From the NCBI RefSeq assembly GCF_037042905.1, contig NC_087252.1, positions 15,123,201 through 15,187,200 on the forward strand: DNA of 64,000 nucleotides. Direction: 5' to 3'. This stretch comes from Lytechinus pictus. Lineage: Eukaryota > Echinodermata > Echinoidea > Temnopleuroida > Toxopneustidae. This document shows, one piece after another, positions 32,001 through 46,500 of the stretch. The number at the start of each line of letters is the position of its first letter. Within the stretch, counting starts at the first letter, position 1. Below the pieces are notes generated by a model, which worked only from the letters and a program-made list of their open reading frames with translations, was not told where the DNA came from and made no database searches. A program made the translations under genes and the position numbers.

Positions 32001-35000
32001 GTGAGTGACATGTGTATGAAATTTAGTCATTTTGTGAGCTCATACTTTCCATTATGCTTATAAAAACATATTTATTCGACCACTGTGCTTACTTCAGTCC
32101 CACTCATTCATTTTGGTGCATGTGTCATGGCCACGTTGTACGCACTCTTCTCACACGTATTGCGAGGTTAGTATACTAAACTAATCTCGCACTACGAACG
32201 TGTCTACGCAGTGGATATTTTTTTTTGTCGGTTAACACATCACTTCATAATGGGTGTAACTTTGTTAGCCGAAACTCATTCAGCTACTCGGCTCACCAGG
32301 CCAGGGCTTAGTTAAATTCATTTCTGGTGAAAATAGTTCCATTTTCAGTTTTTTATTATTTTTTACATAAAATTAAACTTAAACTGCACATAAAAAAGAG
32401 CAAAATCGCGTATCTCGACCCACTCAAGGGTTCATTACATGCCGCCGCGCTCAGACAAATCAAGCCATACAAGTCGTGTGTTGTGGACACCAGAATAGTG
32501 TAACCGAAATCACCTTTGAACTTTGCTCACCAGGTTCTTCCACAAAAATATATTGCGATTCAACACATTCTCACGTGCACTCATTCCTCAGTCTACTCAC
32601 GTTTTCACAATCTCTGCTCCCGGTCATCTGACTAACTTAATTAGAAATAAAATAAGAATCAACTCAATTTGAAATTACCTTCAAGTCTTGGTCTTGGCCT
32701 ACTAAACTGGAGCAGTGGTTACACAAATATCTGCTCCCAATCGATTATCTTCTGACTTCAGAGCTAGAGCGAAACAATACACATGATACAGGAGCCAAAC
32801 TACAACCACTCCTCACAGTACGAGAGCTACACAACAACTGCACCCATCGAGGGCCAAACTTCAACTAACTAACCCCCTCCTTCAAGTGTGGGTGTAGGGG
32901 AGTCCCTAAACACATGAGTGCACAAGGCACTCTTACATAAAGATACACACATGTAGTGTACACAGAGAGACTGCACTACTGTGCATAGGGAAGATGGGAA
33001 TAGTAGGAGAGAGATAGACAGAGAGAGAGAGAGAGAGAAGAATAACAGAGGTAGTCTACTACCAGACTCTAAATAGGCAGTTTTGTTACATTACCCCATG
33101 CTTAGATTGAAACGTCCTCGTTTCCTAGTTAACAAAAATAACAAAACTGTAGATTGAAGGTATAAAACAAACTTTGAAAATAAAACAAAGAGGCTAACAA
33201 TTGCCTAACACATGTACAACATACAATGGAATGTAGAAATCTATCAAGTCCTATCTCTGAACTTACTTCAAAACAAATTTTAGGAAAACATTAGCATAGA
33301 AATCAAATAAGACTGTCATCAATCAAGCATCATTTAAACGAACGAACTGTAAAAGCGAAGTAAAATTTGGCAAAAGAATCAATCACATAAAACAGTACTC
33401 TTAGTAAAGATCAAACTCTTCATGAAATAACTCCTTCAGTATAAAACTAGCTCCTAAAAACACACAGTATAAAATACATAAATATATCTGAACATAAGTA
33501 TAAACACTAGTACTGGCAGTACTGAGGTATAAGGAATACTGTTTCTTCAAGGCACTATCTTGGAATGTAAACTCCAAGCAAAAGACATGATTTCAAATAC
33601 GAGATATTGCTTAATAAATGCATTAAAAAAATCATCACATACATATAAAAATAAAAACATATAAGATAAATGCATAACATAACGAGATATTATCATATAT
33701 CAGCCAATAAATTCAACTCTTTCAAGTAGAAAATGTAAACAAACTTAAAGATAACATTACATAAAATAGTATACTTAGAGAAAACGCTAGTCGAAAAGTA
33801 AAGGAAAGAGAAGTATACGAAATGAAACAAGAGAAAGAAGATAATTAAAAGAACGAGAGTAAGGATAAAGAAGGACATAGGGAGAATCAGAGAGATAGGA
33901 AAATAAGAAAGAGACAACAATAAGTGGTGAATACATTTCATTAAATTTCAACAAACGACAATATCCTAGCACATCCAAGAATACGTTCAGTAATAATGTA
34001 CCTTTATACATTTTGCAAAAATATAAACAGCATCTGAGGTTATATTAAAAAGACATATCTTCCGCAAGATTGACTATCAGCTGGCAATGATGCATAAAAC
34101 AAGGCAAAGTGAAATATAATTGCATTTTTCTTACAAAAACTAGTTAACAGTCGTACACAGATAAATGAGTTAAAATATCCAGTCCAATCAGACAAAACCA
34201 AGGCAAAGTGAATTGAGGTAACAAATACAAATGTCACATAGCAATGAAATTCGCAGAATAGAAAGATAAAGAAAAAGTATCAGTTAGAGTTAAGAATAGA
34301 CAAGAGCAGACTAGAAAATAGTTTAGAAAAGAGAGATAGAAGAAGGAAAGGAAGGAGAGAGAAAGGAAAGGAGAATTCCACACAAGAAATAACATATACC
34401 ATATACTCAACTACAAAAACAAAATATAACTCAACAAATTAGTCTTTCTGCATTCCATAATTGCAGACAACGTCCTTATTCCATGAGGCTGGTATCGATA
34501 CGGGGTAAGTGTTCGTAATATCAGTTTGTCGAATCACAATTCCATCAATATAATAACGTGTGGTCTTCTCAACTACGGTGGCTAGTATAGTGTCTTCTGT
34601 TGGGGCAGTCTTGGGGGGTACTTCTGTGTCCGAGGTTGGAAACGATAGTGATGTTTGCGCTAATGGCGCAACTGGGTCCGGGGCATCTGAGATAGTGTCA
34701 TCATCGGTGTCAATAAAACTGGAGCTGTTGTCCTAGTCTTGTTTATTCCAAGCAGTTCGCACATTTCTGCGAATAGATTGGACTCAAAGTTTGATCCCTG
34801 GTCGGAGTGGATTTCATTTGGGACACCAAACCGACTGATAAATTCCTCGACAAGTTTCCTTGCCACGGTCTTTGCCTTAGCATCAGGCAGAGCATAGGCT
34901 TCTACCCATTTGGTGTGGTAATCCCCTACCACCAGAATCCCTCGATTTCCAGAATCTGTTTTGGGCAACGGTCCCATCAAGTCAAGTGCTATTCTTTCCA

Positions 35001-38000
35001 TTGGCACTCCCACTCTACTTTGCTGTAATGGAGCTCACCGGTGCCGTGGAGGATTCTTCCTTCTTGCACACAAATCACACTTTCTTAGAAAAGAACGTGC
35101 ATCGGCAATCATGCCACACCAGTAAAAACGTAGCTTCAACTTAGCCAGTGTTTTTCTCAGCCCTAGGTGTGCACCTAGTGGGCCATCATGCACATCACTC
35201 ACAGCGTCCTTACGGAGCTTCTCCGGCATGATTATTTGCTTTCTGATAGTCTTTCCATCATCTGATTCCCATCGACGACATAATATGCCATCAGCAACTT
35301 CTAGCTGATTCCACTTAGACCAATAGGTCTTAGCCGCTCCAGACTTCTGGGCAATATCTTTCCATTTCGGCCTTGGTTGATTGTCCTCTTTTGCGAGTAA
35401 TACCCATTGGATAGTCTCGTCAGATAGTTGAGCCTCTCGTATGTTTTTGCTTGACATGGAAGGTTGAGAAGCAATGCCTCTGCTGGAGTGTTCTCCATCT
35501 GGGTCAGGGGTTGAACTGTCTCTATGATCAGTTTGAATTGCATCCCCTCTTCCGCATTGTTTGCATTTCATACGAGATAAACCATCGGCATTGCCGTGAT
35601 TTCGGCCTGGTCTATGTTCGATGTGTAAGTCATACTCTGCAATTTGTTGCAACCAACGTGCAAGTTGGCCTTCTGGGTCCTTGAAGTTCAGTAGCCATTT
35701 GAGCCATGCATGGTCAGTTCTGACCTTCACTTTCCTGCCGTACAGATATTGCCTGAACTGTTTCAAAGCAGTTACTAGTGCTAACAATTCTTGCCTAGTT
35801 ACGCAATAATTCTTCTCGGCTTTGTGAAGTTTCCTGCTGTAGTATGCAACTACTTTTTCTTGACCACCCTGTACTTGAGAAAGTACTGCTCCAACTGCCT
35901 CTGAGCTGGCATCAGTGTCCAGTACAAATTCATCATCTGGCGTTGGAAACGTGAGGATAGGTGCAGATTGTAGTCTCAGTTTGAGTTCTTGGAATGAGCG
36001 TTCACAGCTCTCATCCCATTCAAACTTTGCTGATTTGGCCGTGAGTTTGTGCAGGGGACTTGCAATTTCTGCAAACCCTTTCACAAATCGCCTATAGTAA
36101 GATGCTATGCCTAGGAAGCTTCGAACCTCCTTTTTGCATCTCGGCTGAGGCCAGTCTACTATTGCTTGCACCTTGGCTGGATCAGTCAACACTCCCTCAT
36201 CTGATACCACATGCCCTAAGTAGGTCACTGATTTGCAAAACAAATTACACTTACTTGGCTTTAACTTCAAGTTAGCATCTCTCAGTCTCGAGAATGTCAG
36301 CCTCAGTCTATGTATCTCTTCCTCCACAGAGCGTCCATAGACGATGATGTCATCAAGGTACACCAAAAGTACCTCCCACTGGAGACCTTTGAGTACCTTT
36401 TCCATTAGGCGTTTAAATGTTGCTGGAGCATTTGTTAACCCAAATGGCATCACCTTCCACTTGTAGAGACCATTTCGTACAATGAATGATGTCTTGTCCT
36501 GTGCATCTTCATCAAGACTGACTTGCCAGTAACCTGAAGAAAGATCAAGTGTTGAAAACCATTTCGCAGAGTTAAGTGCGTCAAGGGTTTCATCTATCCT
36601 TGGAATAGGATAGGCATCCTTTATTGTCACTTCATTGAGATTTCGATAATCAACACATAGTCTTTGGGTACCATCTTTCTTTTTAACAAGAACAATATTT
36701 GCCGCCCATGGGCTCTCTGATGGTTCAATCACCCCTCTGTCAAGTAGATCTTGTACCTGTCTATCTATTTCTTGTTGATTACATTGTGGATGTCTCCTAG
36801 ATTTCTGCCTTATGGGCTTTGCATCCCCAGTCTTGATGCTATGTTGCACAATATTTGTGCATCCAATATCCTGGCTGTTCTTGGAAAATATGTCTGCGTA
36901 GTCTATCAAACACATTTTTATTTGCTCAAGATACTGGGAATCCACATTAATTATTGCACGGTTGTACAGATCCTCTAAATGTGGTTGGAGATCATTAGGC
37001 TTTGAACCTTCATTTGCTACAGGGTTAAGTTCTGCAGTAGATATCATTCCAAGCGTTACACCTGCTTCGACATCACATGGTGAGTCACTCGAGTTAAATA
37101 CTCGGACCGGAATGATATCCTCCTCTGCATTAACCAGAGTCCTAGCAACCATTAGTCCCTGTGTTGTGACCTTGCCTTCGGGTTCTAAGCCTTCAACAAT
37201 CGCAGTTCCTTTCATGTTATCGCTCCTGTTGGATATTCTACCCGGAATGATAGCTTCATGTCCGGCGGGCACCATTGTAGCACATGCTACTTCAACCCGA
37301 CCAACAAAAGGTTCTCCACTCTGTGTAGTACAGGTTATCTCTTCACCATGTATGTGGAGACTGCGACGCTGAAAGTTCAAGACACTATGTGTTGGGAGCA
37401 AAAAATCCATACCAAGTATCCCTTGGCATTCGATGTCTGCAAAAATGACCTTGACAGAATGAACGGTTCGACCAATACAAAGGTCCACCCATGCTGTACC
37501 TAGCACACTCAATGGACTTCCATCGACCTGTTGGATTCTCTCCATGAAAGATTCTAGGTCAGGCCTTGATTCTCTGGTCATTCTGTAGTAAGTGGTGGCA
37601 CTAATGATAGTGTCAGTCGAACCTGTATCGATCAGAAACCGACAGGTTGTGGAGCGAAGTGTCCCAGTAACATATAGGCCTTGTTTGGCATTGGATAGCC
37701 TATTAGGGATCATGAAGGAATAATTTGGAGCTAGTAGTTCATTCCTGTTTGAGTTGGATGAAATTGTTGACCCTCGTCTTCCAGCCTGCCTGCGGGTCTC
37801 ATGGCCGACTGTCTGTCGTTTCCCAACTGTGTATTGCTCCTTCTTGGGTGCGGGCATTGGCGACATAAATGGCCAACTTCTCCACACCTATAGCAGGCTC
37901 TATCTTCTGCCCTTTGTCGACGACCCGAATTGGCAGGGCTAGGAGGGGGAGGTGATGGGGTCTGAGAGTTGCCTGCCTCTGCTCGACTCCCTTCCATTCT

Positions 38001-40025
38001 CTGGAGTATTTCTGTGAGAGTCTGCATGTGCTGCATTTGATTATTTAGCATGCTTTCTACTTGTTGTAGACGGGCATCAGTGTCAACACCCCTTGCATGT
38101 CGTCCTGACCTGAGCCTGTCATTTGTTCGTTGCATTTCAACTCTTTCAAAATTTTCAGTTTCAAGTGCAGCTTGAACCACTTCATCCAAAGTAGATGGTC
38201 GAGCTCGGTGAATGCCCTCTCTAATGGATTGACTTTCTACTGCGTCTATGAAGTGATTCTTTTCAAGCCTTACACGGGGCGCTGATGGAATTTCAGGGTA
38301 GGCTTTCAGTGCCAGTTCATGTATAGCTTGACCAAGCTCTTGCAAAGACTCTCTAGGTCCTTGCTTTCTGTATCTCAATTCCATGAGATAATTCTCAGCC
38401 TGTTGGCTGGAGTCAAATCTTTGTCTCAGTACCTGAGACAGCTGCTGGTAGGAGCTTCTAACAGTGCTGCTCAAACCGCTTACACACCGTAGTGCTTCAT
38501 TCTGCAAGCTTGCCATCAAATATGAGGCTGCTTCTTCATCCTCCCACCCGTTCACATTTTTACATGCTTCAAAGTGGTGATGGTAGTCTCTCCATGAAGT
38601 TTTACCATTATACCTGTCGGGTACAAGGAGAGGTCTCTGTCTTTTCGTATTTGGTGATGTCAAATTATGTGACATCATGACAGGTGTCAGTCCTGATCCT
38701 GAATTTCTTGGTACATGTATTTGTTTATTTACATCACTGTGAATGTCATGGGGGCAAATGGGTGTAGACGAGAAGGGATTTGTTGTAGGCAACTTCGGAG
38801 TATGAGGAGCAAAAGCAGTATTCCTCCTAATTGGAATAGTTTCTGTCTCGGAAACATAGCCAGTTGTTTCCTCATGAAACCTATTTCTGGGCGCTTTGAA
38901 TCTAACCTCTGATTCAATGTCCTGATATCGCGACCGCATCGCCTCTTCAGGTCTTCTCGGGGTTTCTGAGAATTCCCCCACATTTCTGAGGTTTTCCCTA
39001 GCACCTTCCATTTTCTCTGAGTTTTCTTCTGCCTTTGTCTTCTCCCACTCCAACAACTCTTTTTCTAGTCTACACTGACTGATTTTCTCATTTATTTGAT
39101 CTAATTCTTTCTCAATATCCCTCCTTTGACTTATGTTCTTTGCCATTTCTATATGAATTGAGGTATGTATCAAGTAGCAAAGTTTACTTAAGTTCACACA
39201 TCCAGAATGTGCTTATGGATGATTGAATTTGGAAATGATCTCCTTTTAATATTATACTAAATTGATCAAATACAACTGAACAATATTCATTCTACAAAAT
39301 CTTTATCTATTTTCAATGCATTCTATTTCCAAACTATCACGAGCATTGATTGAGCAAGCCTTATGCAACCACTACAGTGTATTTATGAGCACATTCGCTC
39401 GCTATTATTCTATATATTGATCTACTGCTCGTGAGCACGATTTTATGAGCATGGTTTCATTGCTCGTGAGATTTGCTCATGTGGGTTTGGCTCATAAATT
39501 TTGCTCACGAGTCTTGCTCACGAGTACGCTCATGTGGGTTTGGCTCATAAATTTTGCTCACGAGTACGCTCATGTGGGTTTTGCTCATGTGGGTTTGGCT
39601 CATAAATTTTGCTCATGAGTCTTGCTCACGAGTAGGCTATTGCTCACAAGTTAATACTTGCTCATGTAGTAATATCTGCACTGCTCACTGTGTGTGACAC
39701 GTACAGCCTGCTCTATTGTTTACTTTCCTCACTCATGCAGAGCCACATAGGCATCTATTTGAATGGACATCAGACCTTCACGTTTATAATTTCGTGGAGC
39801 TCAATAAATCGCTCTCCTTATTTTTTTGAGGAGCTCAATTGAGCTCCTCAGAATCGCTCTCCGTGAGGAGCTCAAATCAATTCATTACAATACATGTATG
39901 ATAAATTGTAGATTTTTCTTAACATTGTATATATATGCAATAGCTGTGTTAGCTATTAATTAATCTGTGGTGAAACTAGGCCTGGGTCACGTCAATACGT
40001 TTACAAGATGTCGTATGCACTACTG

Positions 40026-40064
<39 letters not shown>

Positions 40065-40469
40065 AAAAAAAAAAATTGCTAAAATTTTACATTTTACATC
40101 TTTAAATCCATGAAATGGTCTTCTTTTTTCCATAATACCTTGAAATTACTTTGATTTAGTTGAAAACTATCAGAAAAATGAAGAATATTCACCTCTTTCC
40201 CGACTCTGATTTGAACTTACCTCGGTAAATATTGTAGTCCCACATGTAGACTTCCATGGTGCTGCCATGAAAATCTACATATGGGACTACATGGGACTGC
40301 AAATATTTACCGAGTTTAAATTAAAATCAGAGTCGGGAAAGAGATGAATATTCTTCATTTTTCTGATAGTTTTCAACTAAATCAAAGTAATTTCAAGGAA
40401 TCATGGAAAAAAGAAGACCATTTCAAGGATTTAAAGATGTGAAATATGAAATTTTAACAATTTTTTTTT

Positions 40470-40504
<35 letters not shown>

Positions 40505-43500
40505 GAGCGCGATTTTTTGCTCTCCTTATTTTTTTTAAGGAGCGCGGTAGGAGCGCCGGCGCGATCGCGCTCCTCAAAAATGAAGGTCTGGGACATGTGT
40601 TATTGTGTACGGTAGCAGGACATATTTTGCTTCAATATCTGAGCTTATAGAAAACTGAATAAACTGACAGAATTCATGCTGGAAAATGTGTTGAAATCCC
40701 ACCGCTGCCACCAATTGTAACCGAAATCACCTTTGAACTTAGCTCACCAGGTTCTTCCACAAAAATATATTGCGATTCAACACATTCTCACGTGCACTCA
40801 TTCCTCAGTCTACTCACGTTTTCACAATCTCTGCTCCCGGTCATCTGACTAACTTAATTAGAAATAAAATAAGAATCAACTCAATTTGAAATTACCTTCA
40901 AGTCTTGGTCTTGGCCTTTATTAACACTAAACTGGAGCAGTGGTTACACAAATATCTGCTCCCAATCGATTATCTTCTGACTTCAGAGCTAGAGCGAAAC
41001 AATACACATGATACAGGAGCCAAACTACAACCACTCCTCACAGTACGAGAGCTACACAACAACTGCACCCATCGAGGGCCAAACTTCAACTAACTAACCC
41101 CCTCCTTCAAGTGTGAGTGTAGGGGAGTCCCTAAACACATGAGTGCACAAGGCACTCTTACATAAAGATACACACATGTAGTGTACACAGAGAGACTGCA
41201 CTACTGTGCATAGGGAAGATGGGGATAGTAGGAGAGAGATAGACAGAGAGAGAGAGAGAGAGAAGAATAACAGAGGTAGTCTACTACCAGACTCTAAATA
41301 GGCAGTTTTGTTACAATAGGCAGAAGTAGATCCCAGCACGCGTGACCCACACTAGTTAGAAATCCACTAGCACTACCAAACGCGGTTCATGGACATGGTG
41401 CGAAATTAGTTTACTAACCTCTTAATACGTGTGAGTGACCACGACCTGGAAAGTAGCTTCGCATGTCTCTTCCATGGAAATAAAAGGAAGGTCGTTGTTG
41501 GCGCAAAAACAATTCACAAGCTTAATTCATTTTGTCAGTATTTTTTAAACTAGATTCAATGTAGAAGGGTTCTAAGTCTATGACTGCGCAATTCCCATGA
41601 TTGTTTGATAAAATATAGACACCAATAAATGCAATAACTTAAAAAACATACTTTTTATATTATTTTTGCTGATGATAAAACATTTGGAAAACATTCAAAG
41701 TGATGACAAATTTTGTTGTTGTTGTTGTTGTTCGTTTTGGGCCTGTTTCACGCCCTAGAAGTCTCCTCGGTAGACACTTAGTGTTGAGAACTCAAAGGTA
41801 GAAAAACTGCTAGGTAATTGTTTTGTTGGCTAGTTTGGCTAGATGTTAGCGCTGGTAGATGAGACAAATGCTACCACCGATGCTCTAATAATACATTGCA
41901 TTTGCTTGGTCATTGCAGGGTTGAAGCCCAGGAGGGTGACCACCGAGATCTCTCTGAGATGGTATGGAGTGTTAGTTTTGCTGTATCCTATCTCTATGGT
42001 CTGTATCATCTTCAGTCTACTGGACTCATAGAGTGAACAGTGGAGAAGGACATGCTATATAGTTTCCCTGTCTCTGTTGCAACTGCAGTTAGGTGAAGGG
42101 TGGTTGTGAGGGAAAATTCTGCGCATATTGTCATTGAGTTTGGTATGTCCTGTGAGCATCCTCATCAGCTTCACTTCTGTGGATCTTGGAAGAGAGCTGT
42201 GTGCATTCTTCCTGGCAACTGTGGGCATGTCCAGGTAGGAGTTGGTATGTCCATCTTCCTTGTGTAGATCTGTCCCATCGTCGTTGCCAGAGCTTCTCAG
42301 TGTTCTTACGGATAGTCTTGGCACTTTCCTTGTGCAGAGTAATTGCAGAAGCTAATGATGATGAGCTTGCAGCTTCCAAAGCAGCATCCTTGGCTAGTTG
42401 GTCAGCAAGTTCATTTCCCATGATATTTGCATGCCCAGCGATCCATGTGATGGTGACAGTAGTGCCTCTACTTCTTAGAAGAGTGATGTTTTTATTAGTG
42501 CGAGACACAACCTCTGGGAACAATGAAGAGTGGAGAGAACTGGTCATGGCCATGACAGCACTTTGACAGTCAGTGAGAATGTGCGCTACCTGATCGACTA
42601 GGGCTGGTTTCTTCAGGGTGACATGTTCCACAGCTGTTTCTATGGCGACCATTTCAGCATGAAAGCTACTCGAATTTCTAGCAACAGGCTTGCCGATGCA
42701 GGTTGGTATGCAGTTCAGTCCTGTCCAGTAGATGACAATGCCTGCTCCGCAAGGACCTGGGTTTGACAATGCAGACCCATCTGTGAAGATGATAGTATCG
42801 GTATTGAGACTTAGAATGAAATCAGTCGCCAACTTCAGAGCCTGGTCCTTCTGCTCACTACTTCTGTCTCTACTATTTCCAAGGTTTCTCCACTCAATGC
42901 GAACCTCTTCCATTCTGCACGAGAGGATGTCAGACATATCTTCGATAGGTTGGGAGCCAGGATCGTTTACCTGTAGGCTGACATTCAGATCTTTAAGGGC
43001 CCTGGTCATCAAGCAGAGAGGGGTGCTTCTGGGTCCACGTGAGAATGCTGGATCACCCAAGAGACTTTGGACTAATACCCTGAAGTTATCTGTTTCTTCC
43101 TTACTAAGAATGTACTGGCACAAGGTTCTCGCAAGTATTTCACGTAGTCTTATGTCAAGAGGAAGAGTGTGAGACATTACTTCCACAGCATCAGAAGAGC
43201 AGTGAACAAAGGTCCCTGTGGCCATTCGAAGCGCAAGATTTGGAACTCTTTCCAGCGCCAAGATGGACCTGACTGTACACCATACAGGGTAGGCAAACTC
43301 CAGGTGCGGTCGAATACATGCCGAGTACAATAGAAGCATGAGTTCCATGCTGGCACCAGCAGTGTGTGATGTTAAGGCAGAGATCTTGCAAAGTGCTCTC
43401 ATGGCTTTTGAAGCTGCTGTTTCAACCTGACTACTGAAACGCAGATTCTCGTCCAAGATGACACCTAGACATCTGCACTCATTTACTTGGGTGAGGCGAT

Positions 43501-46500
43501 GGCTGCCCATGTGTACTGCAATGTCCTTGTGACCTCTTTTACTGAAGCACATGACATTAGTCTTTGAGGTGTTGACCGAGAAACGCCAGGTATTGCACCA
43601 CTTTTCTAGCTGTTGCAACTTGACTTCCAGATTCGCAACCGCAGTATGCAGGCAGTTGCTTGTCTCCCATAGGGTGATATCATCAGCATACTTGATGTGA
43701 TTGCCTAGATGTGGAGAAACATCATTGATTGCAATGATGAAAAGGATCGGAGCAATGACCGAACCCTGAGGAACGCCTACACTTGTCTCTTGCCAATCTG
43801 TTCTGACAGTGTTAACAAGGCATCTGCAGTATTTGTCTCTGAAAAAACTGGAGATAGACAACAACAGTCTCCCAGAGATACCGGCTTTGGCCAGTTTATA
43901 GAGGACTGCTTCTCTCCATACGTTGTCGAAGGCACCTTCAAGGTCGATCAGAACAGCAGCAGTGTCGTGGTTGTGTTTGAAACCACTCAGTATAGGGAGA
44001 GTCATACTGAGCAAAGCTTGAGTGATGTCGCGTCCCTGTAGGTATGCAAACTGTTCAGGTTCAAAGAAGGCCTGTTCATGTAGGGCTGCCAACAGTCTTC
44101 TGGTAATGACCCTTTCATATAGTTTGCCAACAACAGAGGTAAGTCCTTGTGGGCGATAGGATTTCTCAGTATGGTACGACTCTTTGCCTGGTTTTGGTAT
44201 GAATATTTTGTTTTCTCTTTTCCAGATCTTGGGTATCTTCCCCAATGACAAATTAAACAAAAAATAGAAAATTCTATGTACCTTAAACGAAGCCCGCAGT
44301 GCTATGCTATCGTTGGTTTGTCAAGAAACATTCCACCAAAGTCTTTACAGTAAAAAAATTGAACACTTTGCCGACTTTGCGTAACGCTTTGCATCGATTT
44401 ACGTGTACAATAGTTTTTGTGACTAGTCTTTCCCTTGTAGTGTCTTTGATATGAAGATAAATCGCGCGACCTCTTTAGCTAATTAGACGAAAAATGTTGG
44501 AAGTAGAAGAAAGCTCCGTATTTATCAATGAGAAGAAAAATCAGCGCTTTTTTTAGATAACGCTATTTGAGGGATATTCATGATATTAGGGGGAATTGGC
44601 TTCACATCGTTCAGTAAGTTTCGTATAAAGACTTGATTTTATAAAACCTCTTCTTAAATTCGCGGAAGGGCCATGCAATTGTTGCAATTTTGCATGCGCT
44701 GTGCCTTCAATTTTCCTGTACACGGGCCGCACATAAAGCACCCATAGTCGATTTGACAGTCACATAGGCTCAATACACCAACCTAGCAATGTTCTTTCCG
44801 ATGAAGTTTTTTTCTTGATTCGTGTTCCTATGGGGTCCTAGAACAAATTCAGCTTGGTTGCCCAAACGGCAACTTTGGGCAATTTTGCTAATTTGCATAA
44901 ATCCAAAATGGCCGCCACATGCCATCTTGAAAACCTAAGTTTTGAACCCCTTGCCCCAAAATGATAAGCAATAACTCAGTTTAGGGGTTAAGGGTTGTGT
45001 AGAATCAATTTCTATTATTATTTTTGCATTATAAGGTCATCTTCAGGTCAAATCCAAGATGGCCGCCAGATGCCATTCTGAAAAATTGACTTTTGATCCT
45101 ATTGCCCCAGAATGACGAGTTATACCTCTGTTATTGGGTTTTGGGGTGTGTAGAATCTCTTTCTGCTATCTATTTGCAATATAATGTCATCTTCAGGTCA
45201 AATCCAAGATGGCCGCCAGAAGATGCCATTTTGAAAAATAAACTTCTGAACCCTTTGTCCCAGAATCATCATATGATTAATACCCATTTCCGTGAGTTAT
45301 TTGGTATGTTGATTCCATTTCTGTTAATAATTTTGCAATATTAGATCATATTCAGATCAAATCTAACATGTCCAAGATGGCAGCTAAATGCAATATAAAA
45401 AAAAAACTACTTCCCGTGACTATTGAACATTGAAGAAGTACTCTCTCTAAAAGCGTACACGCTGTCCTGAAGAGGTTAGTAGTAGGAGATCATGTAAGGG
45501 AATTTCAGTAAGAATTATTAACTTCTTTTAATCACTTCATTTTTAGTTCGAGGTCAAGTCATGTCTAAGATGATAGATGATAGATGATAGATTTCGTCAT
45601 TAACTGCTTACTTTAGAATGAAACCATTCAAGGTTTTAGCTACGATGTATTTCGGGAGTTCTAATGCTTGTTTACGTCCAACCGTACTTTTTTAGAGAAA
45701 GGACTATTATTGAATTAAAAAGTGATTTCTCCATATTTTTTTTCAGAAAAATAGTGAAGTCATTACCTTCCTTTATAACTATCATTGGACCTTTTGTCCT
45801 GACAAGAGCCATTGACTTGGTCAGCAGGAGTGCACTATTTAGCCTCCTGCAGAAGATATGTTCCCCAAGACTGTTCCCTGGTCATATTCCATGAGCACAG
45901 TTTGCTACAACACTGGAACACCTGGTACCTTTTCTCCGTTCCTGTGAGCGGCGTAGAGCAAGGCTGCGCCTGGCCCTGACACTCTTTGGGATATTCTTTT
46001 CCAAGCTTCCCCAGTTGCATTTGGCGAATGCACAGAGGACTTCTATATCCGTACCAACGCAGATGGGGAACTGAACATCGACCGACTACATGTACCTGCC
46101 AAAACAATGGTCAGGATGGTTCTCATTCATGAGATATTGCACGGAAACGATGTCGCCCCTGCCTCTCAATAAGCAAGAGTACAAGACCTAGTCATACAGC
46201 CGCCTGTCCTGTGCATGTTTGGATCACCCATCAGCCTGTGAAACAGAAATCCTGATCGACTCAAGACACTGACTGTCCTCCAGATATCAACAGCACGCAC
46301 TCGTCTGGTTGTGGTGGACTCCTCACCTACAATGGATCTCCCTCTCACGTCCCTGATTGGATCATCTATCTGTCTCTAGCTACCTTTCACTGGACAAGGA
46401 GATAAGCACCAGGGTAGGAAAATCTGCCACAGTCATGACAAAGCTCCTGTACGGAAGTAAGTCTTGGAAAACGTACCCCAACTAAGAAAAGCGGCTAAAC

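Larger units (their letters stand above)
32499..41315 (-). mobile_element. Gypsy (Ty3-like) LTR retrotransposon, young but defective
   Basis: The element is 8817 bp with LTRs at both ends (TGTAAC...GTTACA) and ATAG target duplications at 32495-32498 and 41316-41319. Transcription runs right to left: 5' LTR 40716-41315, leader, gag, pol (protease, RT, RNase H, integrase), 3' LTR 32499-33090. The LTRs differ by about three substitutions and one 8-bp indel, so the insertion is recent. Pol has an in-frame stop and integrase lost its third catalytic residue region, so this copy cannot be autonomous. It lies in PSMD9 intron 1, antisense to the gene. Confidence 0.95.

Noticed and set aside
45835..46107. 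90-residue minus-strand ORF
   Set aside because: Antisense to the degraded LINE remnant; no conserved features.
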